Virus record (IMG/VR): IMGVR_UViG_3300030099_003216
Location: 1-56,041 of that record
DNA length: 56,041 nucleotides
Strand: one strand, 5' to 3'
DNA from: a virus
The stretch's first letter is position 1. Each line of letters starts with the position of its first letter. The position numbers and the translations under genes were made by a program. Below are positions 31,006 to 44,400 of this stretch, one piece after another. Below the pieces are notes generated by a model. That model made no database searches. It saw nothing but the letters and a program-made list of their open reading frames with translations, and was not told where the DNA came from.

Positions 31006-31590
31006 CTATGGAGCAGCGTTACCACGACCACCGCCGCCTCCTCCGCCACCGCCTCCTCCAGACGCAGCAGCTTGGCTAACAGCAGTAGACCTTGTGGTTG
31101 TAGTGTTTGCATCACCCAATCCCCCACCAGTTGTTCCTACATCAAATGTAACCACTATGTTACCACTTCTAGCACTACCACTATTAGCGGCAACACTAAA
31201 TGTGACAGTTCCATCTCCTGTATCTTTTAAACTACTTCCTTCATTACCAGATGTAATTGTAACCCAACTGGGTTTTGAAGATACATAAAATGTAGAATAT
31301 TCTGCGTGTGTAACCGTTATTGTTCCTGCGCTACTATGAGAACCACTTGAAAACTGACTAAATGATGCAGGTGTAGTTCCTAAACTAACGCTATGCTCGT
31401 AAGAAAAAAACTCTTTTAATTGATGAGGGGCTGATGTATCGGGTTTGTTGTCATTAAGGTTAGTAACATTTATTGTACCATTAGTACCATCGTTTAATTC
31501 TTTTAAAGATGTATTTGCAGTAGTACCAGTTCTACCTAGTTCTACATTAATGCCATTCATAGAAATTTGTCCTGATACAGGTAGTGTCAT
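31006..31590 (-). CDS. Tail fibre-type protein with BACON-like domain and poly-Gly end
   Basis: 194 aa. The start LPVSGQISMNGINVELGRTG and SAPHQLKEFFSYEH is a recurrent phage N-terminal module for fibre-type proteins. Residues about 70-175 resemble a BACON/Ig-like fold: FYVSSKPSWVTITSGNEG, DGTVTFSVAANSGSARSGNI, VVTFD, STAVSQAA. BACON domains occur in crAss-like phage tails and host surface proteins and are thought to bind glycans or mucin. The end is a run of 11 Gly, then RGNAAP. It lies downstream of the giant fibre and methyltransferase genes, with ATGA overlap. Confidence 0.65.
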   Translation of the reverse strand: MTLPVSGQISMNGINVELGRTGTTANTSLKELNDGTNGTINVTNLNDNKPDTSAPHQLKEFFSYEHSVSLGTTPASFSQFSSGSHSSAGTITVTHAEYSTFYVSSKPSWVTITSGNEGSSLKDTGDGTVTFSVAANSGSARSGNIVVTFDVGTTGGGLGDANTTTTRSTAVSQAAASGGGGGGGGGGGRGNAAP

Positions 31591-32162
31591 CCTTTATAAT
31601 TTACAAGTGGAACTTTATATATATCTTTTGTGTAGTATTTGTTATCTGGGGGATTGATAGAAACCTCATGATGTTCTACTTCATCAAAACCTAAATCTGA
31701 ATCATTATTCCAATAAGTTACTTTACACTTAGATTTTGCATGTCTTTCTACTAAAGGTCTTAAAGCGTGTCTATACTCATCTCCATAAGTGTCTTGTAAT
31801 ATGCAATCGTATTTACCATACTCATCTAATACTTCTATCCACAAACCTTCTATTATGGTTACATTAGGTTTGTCTTCTGCCCATTCTTTTAGTCTAGGTA
31901 TAATATCTTTATGGCACTCTACTATAGTATGTGATTTAGGTTTTTTCAACTGTATTGCATCAGATAATATACCCATGCCAAATCCTATCTCTAATACATC
32001 GTCTCCTTCACTTACGCACAACTCTGCCATCTTATCCATTATAGGTTGTTCCCAATCCATCATTACTTGATAGGTTTCATCGTTTTCGGGATTGACCCAA
32101 TAAATACCATTATCATCAAATGTTAAATCTGCTGCTCTATAGTTTTCCGCAAATGTTGGCAT
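31587..32162 (-). CDS. SAM-dependent methyltransferase, RMT2/GAMT-like
   Basis: 191 aa from ATG 32162, overlapping the fibre stop (TGATG). Motifs: VMMDWEQPIMDKMAEL, then SAM-binding DVLEIGFGMGILSDAI (motif I), HTIVECHKDIIPRL, VTIIEGLWIEVLD and YDCILQDTYGDEY. GFGMGI with WEQPxM and DTYGDE is typical of the guanidinoacetate/RMT2-type arginine N-methyltransferase group. The target is unknown. Translational coupling to the 4417-aa fibre suggests modification of a fibre, tail or host-surface component. The methyltransferase call is strong; the substrate is inference. Confidence 0.82.
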   Translation of the reverse strand: MPTFAENYRAADLTFDDNGIYWVNPENDETYQVMMDWEQPIMDKMAELCVSEGDDVLEIGFGMGILSDAIQLKKPKSHTIVECHKDIIPRLKEWAEDKPNVTIIEGLWIEVLDEYGKYDCILQDTYGDEYRHALRPLVERHAKSKCKVTYWNNDSDLGFDEVEHHEVSINPPDNKYYTKDIYKVPLVNYKG

Positions 32163-32464
32163 CACTTATTTAGTTTTTTTTTGAGTTCTTTTACTTCTCC
32201 TTTAAGTTCTTTTACAGCTTCTATCAACACCGCAGTTAATTTTTCATAATCAACTGTCTTATATGTTCCTCCTTCTATTAGAGCCATTTTCTTTTCTCTT
32301 ACTATTTCTGGTATAACTTCTTCTACTTCTTGTGCTATAACCCCTATATCTTTTTGTCCTTTTCTTGATGTAGCGTTCCACGTATATTCAACCCCCCTAA
32401 GTTTGCTTACTTTATCTAAAGAGTTTTCTAATGTTAATACGTTATCTTTTAATGCTTTGTCTGA
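32162..32464 (-). other. Self-cleaving S74 chaperone domain of the giant fibre
   Basis: The last 100 codons encode the S74 domain. The Ser-Asp-Lys start matches the known cleavage motif (SDxxxK) of endosialidase-type chaperones, and the Ile-Ala-Gln-Glu-Val segment is the family core. After trimer assembly the domain should be released, leaving a fibre of about 4317 residues. Confidence 0.7.
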
Positions 32465-35400
32465 TACTGTAGTAGAGTATGCTATAACATCACCATCAAC
32501 ATGAAGGTCACCATCTGACTCTAAACGCATACGTTCTGAACCTCCTGCTTGTACAATTGCATTACCAGATGAACTACCAAAAACAACTGTGCCACTACTG
32601 TCTATAATTTCAATTTGCGAATCTGCAGATGATGATGTAAACCTTGCAGAAATTTGAGTTGAATTAACTGATAAAGGTCTTGCAGGCGATGTCGTTCCAA
32701 TTCCTACGTTTTCTTCAGAAGTATCAATATATAATATGGAAGCATTATTATTACTGCCTAACTGTACATCTCTTGTTCCATCGCTCATTAATGACAGTTT
32801 ACCACCATCATTAATTAATTTACCTACAAAAGTTGCTGATGTACCTACTCGCCAACCACCAGTTGTATAAGCATCTGAATTAACGTATAATTTATCATTA
32901 AAAGAAGTTGAAGTTGCATTTACTAATAATCTACCTGACGAATCCAGTCGCATACGTTCTGTGTTGTTTGCGGCAAAAAGAATATTACTGTTTTCTCTTT
33001 GCCAAAGTACAGCTTCATTAGTTGTATTGACACCAACATCAAATCCATCTCCACTTGTAGCTCCTGTTTGTGCATTACTAAATTTAGCATACGATACTGA
33101 AGAAGCTGTACTATTATGAACGTGAAGTTTTTGAGCAGGCGAAGTTGTTGAAATTCCGACTTTTCCATCTCCTTTAATAAACATTCTTATATTTCCATTT
33201 GATGAAAATGCTAACTCACCACCATCATTCTCTGAATCAGCAGAATTAATTTCAGCACAACCTGAATGTTGTCCACCTGATACATCACTTCTAGTTCTTA
33301 TTTCTAACCCTCTTGAACTTGTACCAGTAAAAATAGCGTGTGTTAGAGTACCACCACCAGTACCACCTCTTACGTCAAGTTTTTGTGTTGGCGAGGCGTG
33401 TCCGATTGCTACATTACCATCATTCCTAATTAAAAATCTTGAATTAGAATCAGTCCATACTGAAAAAGGTGCAGCATCAGTTCTACTAGAATTATTAGTT
33501 TTTATTTTAACATTATTACCATCACCAGAATTAAAGAACTCAACCATTGCACCCATGCTAGAACTTATACCAGCAAATCCTGCTATTGCATCAACTTGCA
33601 AATATCTTGCTTCTGAAGTACCTGATATTTCTAATTTTGCATTAGGCGATGTCGTACCAATTCCTACTTTTGCATTATCAAAAACAATATCACAATGGCT
33701 TAATCCACTATTAATAGGTAACTCTCCACTAGCAGTTCCTTCACCAAAACCATATTTTCTATTTTCTGCATCGTAAACCCAATCAACAAAAACAGCATCT
33801 GAGGCAGACGTATCAACTCCTTGTATTCTTATACCAGTCCTACCTGTATTTGAAGACTTAAATCTTGCTATTAATTGGTCGGCAGTATTTACCATAAGTT
33901 TTGCATCAGGCGATGCAGTTCCAATTCCAACTTTTCCGTCTGATAAGATACGCATACGTTCTGTTCCACCAGTAATGAATTGTATTCTATCTGATTCAGG
34001 TAAATTTATTCCTGTATTGGTATCGCCTTCACAATTAAATGTAGGTTGTCCTGCAGAACCTGCACCTGCTGATATTCTTCCATCTGTTTCTATTTTGTTA
34101 CCACTTGTTCCTGATGTTTTTCCAACTAAAACATTACCTGTGCTATCTAGTCGCATACGTTCTGATGATGATGTTGTTCCTGTTTTAAAAAGTAAATTAC
34201 CTACATTAGTATTTTCAATTTCTGAAGTACCAACTACAGTAGCACCAGCTTTTGATTGTAGTATTAATCCTGATGAAGTATTACCAGTTGCAAGAACTCT
34301 AATTTTATTTTCTGCACTTTGTTCAATGTCTAATTTATAACTCGGATTTGTCGTTCCAATTCCTACATTGCCAGAACTGTCTATTCTTATTGAATTTGAT
34401 GACGCACCTGATTCAACAACAAAAAATTCATTACCACCTTCTTCTTGAATTACAAATTTATTAGCATTATCTACTCTACTTGTGTATTCTTTTGTGCCTC
34501 TTTTTAATTGTAGTTTTGGTGATGTGCTGTTTGTAATTTGTACAGTTCCATCGCTCTCAATACGCATACGTTCATTATTACTACCACTACTATTAGTGTG
34601 AAAAATTAAATCCTGTCCTGTCGCTGTACCTAAATGAGAACTTGTAGATGAAGAATATAAAAAGAAATCAAAATCTGTTCTACCTAGCAATATTTGACCA
34701 CCTGCTGTATCACGTATATCTAAAGTATTATAATTACTATTATTAGTTGGGCTGTTTGTACCTAATGCAAAATTACCATTATTATCTAGTGTTGCTTTTT
34801 GTCCACCATCAATATAAAATTTTATTGTAGAACTACCTTGCTCATTATTTTCATCAGCAGATATATTGATACCACCAGTATCATCAGAATAAATAAGAGC
34901 ATCAGTATTATTAGTAGTGTCTAAAAGTGTTATTTGTGGTGAAGAATTTTGTATTGTAACATCACCTGCAAAAGTTGCAGAGCCATCATTTTCAAATAAA
35001 ACCTTTTGAGTACCTTCAAAGAAAAATCCTAAATCTGAATCATCTGCGGCTCTTCTTATACCAGCTATATGTATATCTGCATCTTTATTTCTAAGATGCA
35101 ACATAGCCATAGTACCCGCCGTGTTACTAGTATTTTCTATTCTTATACCTTCACTACCCCAAGCACCACCACTACCTCCAGAAAAGCTAGTATCTGTATT
35201 AGAAAATTCTACGTGTAATTTTTGGTCAGGCGAGGTTGTTCCGATTCCTACTCCAGTATTATCAATGTGCATTCTATCATCACCCCCAGTTCTAAAAGTC
35301 CATTGGTCTCCTTGTGCTCTTATATAAGTGTTATGGTCGCCATTATGATATATATAATCATCAATACCTATACTACCAGCCACCTCTAATTCAAAGTCAG

Positions 35401-38400
35401 GCGATGCCGTTCCAATTCCTACGTTGCCTGATGTGTCCATTACAAGTTTTTTTGTGTTACCACCACCTGTAACTATTCCAAAAGCACCTTCACAAAACAT
35501 GGTTATATCTGACGCTAATCCGACAGTCGCCCAAGAATCAAGACCTAAACCACCTCTAAATGTTGTATTGTCAAAAAACCTAATAGCGTTAGTAGTTGAC
35601 TTTGTTATATCAATAAATCCGTTAACTTGTAATGCTTGACCAGTTATGTTAGACGACTGGTTTATCATTACCCTTCCATCACTATCAATACGCATTTTTT
35701 CACTGCCTGAAATTAAAAATTGTTGTGATAAAGCATCTGTTCTTGAATTCATATAAGCTGATGCAGTTCTATCATAATGAGTAATACCGTTTGTGTCTGT
35801 AACTACTTCAGGTTGAAACTCTATTCCTGATGCACCCCCATTAGAAACAACAAATTTAGTTAAAGGCGTAATTGTTCCAATTCCTATATTTCCATCGTGT
35901 TCTATAGCCATAATATTTCTAGTAAAGCCATAAGAATCGTTTAACCCTTGAAATATAAGTGCTGGATATGAACCTGACATCATCATAGAAAATGCCCTTT
36001 TTCCACTTGTTACTCTGTCATTTTTAATGTTAAAACGTAGATTATCAGAATTTCCATTTAGAGTTATACCATCATTATTAGTGTCAGTATTTACTTCTAA
36101 TATAGTATCAGGCGAAGTCGTTCCAATTCCTAAATTTGTATTTGTAAAATAAGCATCTACAGTACCATCACCACCTTTTATTCTGAAATGCTCATTTTCA
36201 CCACCACCTGCTGCTGTACCAGTTTTAATAACAACAGCACCGTTAGGTGTTCTGTTTGTAAGAAAAGGATATGAAGCGTTGTTTGTATAATCAAACATTA
36301 GGAAGAATCTATCTGTAGCACTACCACTTTCAACGGGTCTATATACTTGCCCTAAAACAGCACCACCAAAGTGCAAATCTCCATCAAACTTACCAGTACC
36401 ACCTACGTGAAGTTTTTCATCGGCAGTTGTGCGACCTATCGCTACATTACCACCAGTCAAGATACGCATACGTTCTGTGCTATTAGTAGCTAATGTAATA
36501 AAAGAAGAACCCCCTGCTGTTTCAATATTTAATTGATTAGAAATTCCAGTAGAAAATGCTGTCCTTATTTGCATACCATTTGCAATAGAAGAAATATCTA
36601 AAAATTGTTGAGATGTACCTGAAATATCTTTAAATCTTGCTATATTTCCATTAGTAGTAGTATCTTCTATGTGTAATTTAGCATTAGGCGATGACGTACC
36701 CAGCCCAAGTCGTCCTGACGAATCCAGTCTCATACGTTCACTTCCAGCAGTCTGAAATTGCAATGAGTTATCTGAATGATAGTATCTTATTTGACCTACG
36801 TATGATGATGCCCCTGTACCATCTCCAAATAATAAATAACCATAACCAGATGAACCAGATAAAATAGATATTTGAGAACTATATGCAGGTGTTGATGTGC
36901 TTCCTACTGCTAATATTGGATTGTCAGATACATCATAATTACTTGGGTTTGACTCTCCAATTCCGACGTTTTTTGAAGTATCTATTGTTATTGCTGCTGC
37001 ACCATTTTGTGTTATTGTGAACGAATGATTGCTTGATGAACCCACAAAAGTATCAAAATCATCGTGGTCAGCACCACCAAATAAAACTTTATCAGTAGAT
37101 AAATCTTTTTGAAACTTAAATCTAGAAGCTAGGTTGGTTGTACCTCTTACATCTAACGCCATTGTAGGAGCATGACCACCAATAGCAACGTAACCAGTAG
37201 TATCAACTGTAAATTGAGTGTTGGCAGCGCTAAAACTAGAACCGTAAGCAAGAGACCAATTAGCTTGTTGATTTAAACCAGACCACCAATAGTTACTACC
37301 TGTAGATTGATTGTTATATTTAATTGCTACTTCTTCTGGAGTGCTACCGTCTGTTGATTCTAAAGTTAGATATACATCTCCAGTTTGCTGTACTGTTACA
37401 TCCCCTGCAAATTTTGCATAACCATCTTGATGTAAATTAAGTATTTTAGTAAATGTGCTTAAAGCATGAGAACCTCCAGTTGTGCCATGTTTTTTTACAT
37501 AAAATTCTAAACCACCTACACCACCACTTGGCATCTTAATTATTGACATACCTGCACTTGAAGCACCAGCATAATGAGGTGTGTATGTTGCAGTTTGACC
37601 ACCATCATAATCAGCATTAAAAGTTAATTGTGCTGTGTTACTTGCTCCTGTTCCAATTTCTAAATATGCTCCATTAGAAATAATTGAAGTAGAGCTAGTA
37701 TTTATTATATCACCAGTTACAGTTAAATTACCTGTTATACTTGCGTTACCAGTTAGACTACCATCCCACTCTCCTGTAACACCTGTTAAGTTACTACCAT
37801 CACCATAAAAATGAGTTGCAGTCATTGTTCCAGTAACCGTTGTATTACCACTATTACCAGCAATAGTTAATCTTGCAGTTTCATTTGTACCTAATACTAA
37901 ATCTCTAATACTACTATTATGATAGATATACATAGCAGTTGCGTTTAAAGCGATTGCCCCTGTATAACCATTACCTTCAACTTGTAATTGACCAGCACCA
38001 CCACTACTCATGCTTATATTGGTACTATCGCCTAACTCTACATTACCTGCAAAAGTTGCGTTTCCATTGTTTAATAAATGAAGCGCTCTAGTTCCTGAGT
38101 TTGTAGCAAATCCAGTAGCAGTAGTTGCTCTATCAACAAAGAATAATAAACCACCACTTGTGTTACTTGCTGAAATAACAGCGTTGTTATCACCAACAGC
38201 TAATCTTAAAGCTTGTTGTGTACTGTGTGTATTAGGGTCATTTCCTTCAATGATAGCTAAACACGGAACATCATCTTGTGCTACAACTACTGTATCAAAA
38301 TTAGTCTTGGCAGCAATATCAGTTCCAGCTCCAAAATATGCAACATGACCATTGCCTGAGCTATATGCTTTTTTAACATCTAAAACATAATTATTACTAG

Positions 38401-41400
38401 CGGCAAGAGATGTAGAGCCTGCAGTAATATTTCCTGCAAAAGTTGCATTTTGTGAATCGTCTAATTCAAGAGCCTCTATACCAACTGTAAAAAATTTCAT
38501 CGTTGAGCCAAGTGATTCAGCTCTTAGTTCTACATTATCTCTATCTGAAGCATTTAATAATAGCTTGGCTCTTACTGTGCCAGCGTCTGTTAAATGAATA
38601 TTATCCTCTGCTGCAACAGTTCCTGTAAAAGTTGCGTTAACTGCTCTAAATACACCACTTGAACCAGCACCAGTAACTACGACATCACCATCTTGTTGTA
38701 ATTCAAAAGTGTGTGCTGCTACACCAGTTAAACTTGGAGTTGCTGCTTGTGGATAAAATTGTAAATTTGGCGAAGCACCATTTCTACAAGAAATATCCCA
38801 CCTGATTGCACCATTAACATCAAAAAATAATTCAGCTGGGTTGTCAGTAATACTTCTTAATCTCATTGTTGCCCTACCAGTTAATGCTTCATTTATAAAA
38901 CCACTTGTACTATCAGAACCATAACTACCACTAGAATAACGAAGATGTAATGCAGAAACTGGCTGCCTACCTATACCAACATACCCTGCAAAAGTTGCGT
39001 TGCCACCTTCTGACATATCTAAAGTTAATGCCGTGACTGTAGACCCACCTTGATTTCCTTTAAATACAATATCTTTATCTTGATTAATGGAGTTGATGAC
39101 TAAACCATTATAGCCTTTAATATCTCCGTATAAATAAAGGTCTCTCCATCTATTAGTTTCTTTACCTAAATCATTTACAGCATCAGCATCAGAACCATTT
39201 GAATATGTACTTACAAACGCAACGCTATCTTGTTTAAATCCTCTACCACCATCAGTTGTAAAAAATGGTGCTTTTACGTGCCCTGCAAAAGTTGTGCCTG
39301 TGCTAGTAAATGTTGCAATATGCGCATCACCACTACTCAACATTTTTAATTGTCCACTTCCTTCGTGCTGTAATCTAGCAACACCACTTATGTTTCCAAG
39401 AGCAACATTTCCATCAGCTTTAACAACACCTTCAAAAGTCGCGTTTCCAGACGTGTCTAAAGTTAATTGGTCAGAACCTTCAGAATCAATTGTTCCATTT
39501 TTAAATTTTAAAGAAACAGCATCTGTAAGTATAACAGCGTTGTTAGCTCCTGTTTTATCAAAGAATAATGTTGGCTGTTGTCCTCTAATTGTTATTTGAC
39601 CATTGTTAGTTGTATCACCAACTACTAAACCAGGTTTATCTGTCGTTATAGCATCATCACCAATAATAACTCTTCCTCCAAAAGTTGCATTACCAGAACT
39701 ATCAATACCTAAATGAGTAGTAGATGATGGAACATTAATAAAACTAAAAGCACCTCCATCTAATAAGTCAATCCTTGATTGTATTGTGCCGTTTTCATCT
39801 TGGTATCTAATTTGCGATGATGCTGCACCTTTTAAATTGACTATAGGGATACCAGAAGCATGACTTGTTTCTAAACTAAGTAATGGTATAGAAGCAGCAG
39901 TTGTAAGTGTTAAATTATCACTATTTATAGTTACATCTCCTTCAAAAGTTGTGTTAGTGCCATCTATATGTGCAGCTAAAACGCCACTACCACTACCAGT
40001 TCTAAAGTTTATTGTTTCATCATTACCATGAGCCCAAAGTTCTAATTCACCACCAGATAAAAGATGTATAATACCTAGCTCAGAGCCATTGTTTAGTCTC
40101 ATGTGTTGAGCTGTAGTTGTTATTTGTAAAGCAGCACTTGCATGAGGAGCACCACCTAAACCTAACCTTGTACCCTGCATGGTATTGGTAGTCGTAGAAC
40201 CTCTATCAGTTACTGTTTGTAATGTATCTTCTATAGTAGAAGTATCTACAGAAACATTACCATCAGCATCAGTCTTTAAATAACCAGCACCATAAGAAGG
40301 TAATTTTATACCAGCACTTGTCGTTTCTAATTTTTTTGAATCGTCAAAGTAGAGAGAAACAGCACCATCTGCTGTAGCAGTTATCATATACTCTCCAGTA
40401 TATTTATGTATTTCTACATCAGTATTTCCTCGCAGTATTAGTTTTCCTGTTCCTGCATCGTCAATATAACTGTGCGTACCATTATGATATATTTGTAAGT
40501 CTCCTGCATCTCCTGCAAATATCTTTTGATTGTCTGCCATTTGAAGTGGCTTTGAGAAAAAGGTAAGTATCCCACTACCATCAACTCTAAAATATTCAGT
40601 AAATCCACCCGAACCGTCATCTGAAAAGAACTGAATATCTTTATCGTTGGCTTTTTGAATTAATTGTAAATTGCCAGTTTCATTGACTATATAACTATCT
40701 ACTCCTCCATGAAATATTTGAAGGTCGTTACCATTGCCCCAATTTGCTTTTATATTATCTCTATGACCTGTTGGTTTGTAAAAAACATTTTCGCCAGAAG
40801 TTCCATCTATAACAAAATATTCTGCAACTCCACCACTACCATCATCTGACTTAAATTTTATATCTCCATCGTTTTGTCTATTTTGAAATTCTAAATCACC
40901 TGTCTCGTTTTGTATAACTGAATCAGTACCATCATGATAAATTTTTAAATCATCTGAGTTTCCTAATGTAAGGTGAACGCTATCTAAGAATCTTAATTTC
41001 TTATGAGCTTTCATCATAACATCAGAACCGTCTAATGCAAAATATGTAGCTAACCCTCCACTACCATCATCTGATTTGAAAATAATATCAGAATCATCAG
41101 CGAGGTTTTGTAATGTTAAATTACCAGTATAGTTAGTTATTAGTGCATGTACTCCTGTGTTAGTTATAGTTAAATCATTAGAATTACCTGCTGATAAAAA
41201 TTCACCATCTGGTACTCTAACATCACCAGATGCAATAACATCTCCTGTAACACTTATTCCTGTACTTGTTGTCTCTACTTTTGTATTATCGTTATGCCTT
41301 AATTGTACACTGCCTCCGTCAGTTCCTAATATGTAAGTTTTCGTTGCAGCAGCATTATTTAATGCTAAGTTAGAAGCGTTTATGTTTAATGTTCCAGAAC

Positions 41401-44400
41401 TTCTAGTTATACTTCCTGTAGTTGTAATATTTCCTGTAACATTTAGTGGTTTATTAAAATTCCAACTTGTGTCAGCGTGAGTGTACGTTAATGTTGCACT
41501 AGCTCCACCTATTGTAATACCAGCTCCATTTGCTGATGCTGAATCAGCTGCATCAGTTGCAATACTAAAGTTTAAGTCATCTATCGCTACAGTAGTAGAA
41601 TTTATTGTTGTCGTAGTACCATCTACTTGTAAATTACCAGCTATAACAACTGTTCCTGTATTATCTCCATGTGTTGCAGGGTCTATAGTAAAACTAGCTG
41701 GTCCTCTTAAATATCCTGATGTTGTTATGTTACCACTAGATATAGTACCTACTGTTATATTAGGAGTTCCTGACAATCCCGTAGCGTTACCTGTTACATT
41801 ACCCGTTACATTTCCAGTAAGGTTTCCAGTAACATCTCCTGTTACATCTCCAGTAAGGTTTCCAGTAACATCTCCAGTAAGATTTCCTGTAACGTTACCA
41901 GTTACATTTCCTGTTAGTGGACCAGAGAATGCTGTAGCTGTTGCAGTACCTGTAACATCTATTCCTGTGTTTGTCGTGTTTAATTTTTTGCTACTATTGT
42001 AGTACAGCTCAGCAGTATTAGAATTAATTCTAAAGACTAATTTTTCAGTTCCAGCATCATTATTAATAAATCTTATATCACCATTGAGTGCTTTTAAAGT
42101 AGCTGTAGTTCCATCTCTAAATATTTCAAGAGCATTCTGCTGAATAAGTTTACCATATACAATGTAAATGTCTTCACCTGTTGGTATGCTAATTCCTGTA
42201 CTTGTTGTTTCTAGTTTTTTGTCATTGTCATGGTAGAGTTCTACAGCACCATTTTTTACTGCCTTTATGTATGTTTCATTACCAGTAGCAGAACCTAGAT
42301 ATAAAGTATTTTCTGCTAGAATTTTTAGCTGTCCTGTTCCTATGTCTTCAATAATTGATTGTGTTCCATCATGATATATTTGTAAATCTTGTGATGCTCC
42401 AAACTGTAACCTATCATCTGTTGTACTTGCACTATCTCCAAATTGTATGAGGTTTCCATTTGTGTCTAGTGTACCGCCTAGTTGTGGCGTTGTATCTTCT
42501 ACTACGTTATTAATAGATACAGCTTGAACTCTTGCATCTGTATAATATAAGTTTGAAGAACCTTCTGATACTGTATCTGTATTTCCTTGCGTATACGTTA
42601 AAACTCCTGTAGATGAATCATAAGAAAGTTGTGTTGAGTTTTCTGATATGGCACCTCTTGCTCTAGCATTAGTAAAGTATAGATTACTACTTCCCTCTCC
42701 AATGTCATCAGTATCTAATGTTATAGAACCTCCTAATGATACTGCTGTACCATTTATCGTTACAGAAGAATTAGCTAATGATGAGTTAGGTACATTTGAT
42801 ATTGTAAAGTCAATCTCGTTGTTAGTGTCATCATATGTCACAGATATACCTCCTGTTTCATCTCCTCCTAACATACCCCCTATAATGTCTTGTACTTCTT
42901 CGTTAGTAAGTTGCGTTGCTGCTATTGTAAGAGTATTTGCAGTATCATCATAAGTCAAACTAACATTAGAACCTGCTTGTAGTAAAGCATTCACTCTATC
43001 ATCAACTCTTTCATTAGTAAAGTATAAGTTTGAACCTTCGCCTATATCACCAGTATCTAAAGTTCCACTTGCTCCTAATGCTATAGTAGTTCCATTTACT
43101 GTTATACTAGAGTTAGTTAAACTACTATTAGGTATACTAGATAAAGCAAAGTCTATTTCATTATTGGTATCATCATATGTAACGCTTATTCCACCAGTCT
43201 CATCACCACCAAGCATCCCTCCAATAACATCTTGTACTTGCTCATTTGTTAATTGTGTAGATGATATTGTTAGGGTATTGGCTGCATCATCATAAGATAA
43301 CGATACATTACTACCAGCTTGCAATAAAGCGTTTACTCTATCGTCTACCCTTTCATTAGTAAAATATAGATTACTACTACCTTCTGTAATTTCGTCTGTA
43401 TTATCTTTTGTTAGTATTTGTGAATCTACATATGCTTTTGTTGCGGCATCTTGAGCAGATGATGGGTCTGTTAAGTTCGCTATCTTACCTGTAATGCTAA
43501 TTCCTGTGTTTGTGGTTTTTAATTTTTGATTTCCATCATAATACAGCTTTACCTCATGTGTTGAACCATCTACTCTAATCATATCAACTTGACTTACTGA
43601 ACTACCAGTAGCTTGAAGAATTATATCTTTATCAGTAATGTCCTCTCTTATATAAAGGTCTCCTGTGTTATTTCTTATAGTTGTATCTGTACCATTATGA
43701 TTTATCTGCAAATCACTAAGATTTCCAAACTCTGCAGTTACACCATCAGCAAACATTGCAGGTTTAAAATATTTTACTCTGTTTATATTGCCATCTACTT
43801 CAAAAAATGTTTGAGGCTGTGGGTCTGAGTTACCAGAAACTGAAGTATCAACTTTAAAAACAATCTTTGCACTTGTGTCGGTATCATTTTGTATAATATT
43901 AAGTATACCATTTGTGTTTTTAATATAACTATTACTACCATCGTGATAAATTTCTAAATCATCACCTGTTCCAAACTTTGCTTTTAAGTTATCTTGAAAA
44001 GAAATTGTTTTATTTGTTAAAGTTTGAGAACCTGTTAGTGTAGCTACTGTACTATCTATAGCTACTGATATGTTGTTATCTGATATTGTCGTAGTCAACC
44101 CCGTTCCACCTGATATTGTAAGCGTATCCGTTCCTATTGTAACTGTATCGCTTCCCCCTCCATCTACTGCAAGTGTAAGAACTGTAGATATAGCGGCAGT
44201 TTGTACATTTGTTATAAGTCCTTTACCATTTACTGTAATAACTGGTATTGCTGTAGTAGAACCAAAAGCACCTGTTGTGCTATTTACTGTAGCTAATGTA
44301 GAGTTTAGTGTTGCATTTGCAAGGTTAGTTACAGTTACAGTTCCTGTAGTGTCCCCAGTTTGTGTTATAGTAAAATCAGCTACATCAAAGTTAAGTTTTG

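Noticed and set aside
41782-41918. Regular short repeats looking like a CRISPR-type array
   Set aside because: The period is 12 bp with no unique spacers and the frame codes for GN[VL]T units, so it is a coding repeat.
41481-42002. A 173-codon open frame on the plus strand inside the giant fibre gene, and similar long antisense frames at 44070-44417, 44934-45362 and 33975-34340
   Set aside because: They mirror the low-complexity, Thr/Ser/Gly-rich fibre coding on the minus strand (Val/Pro-rich shadows), lack start leaders and match no family.
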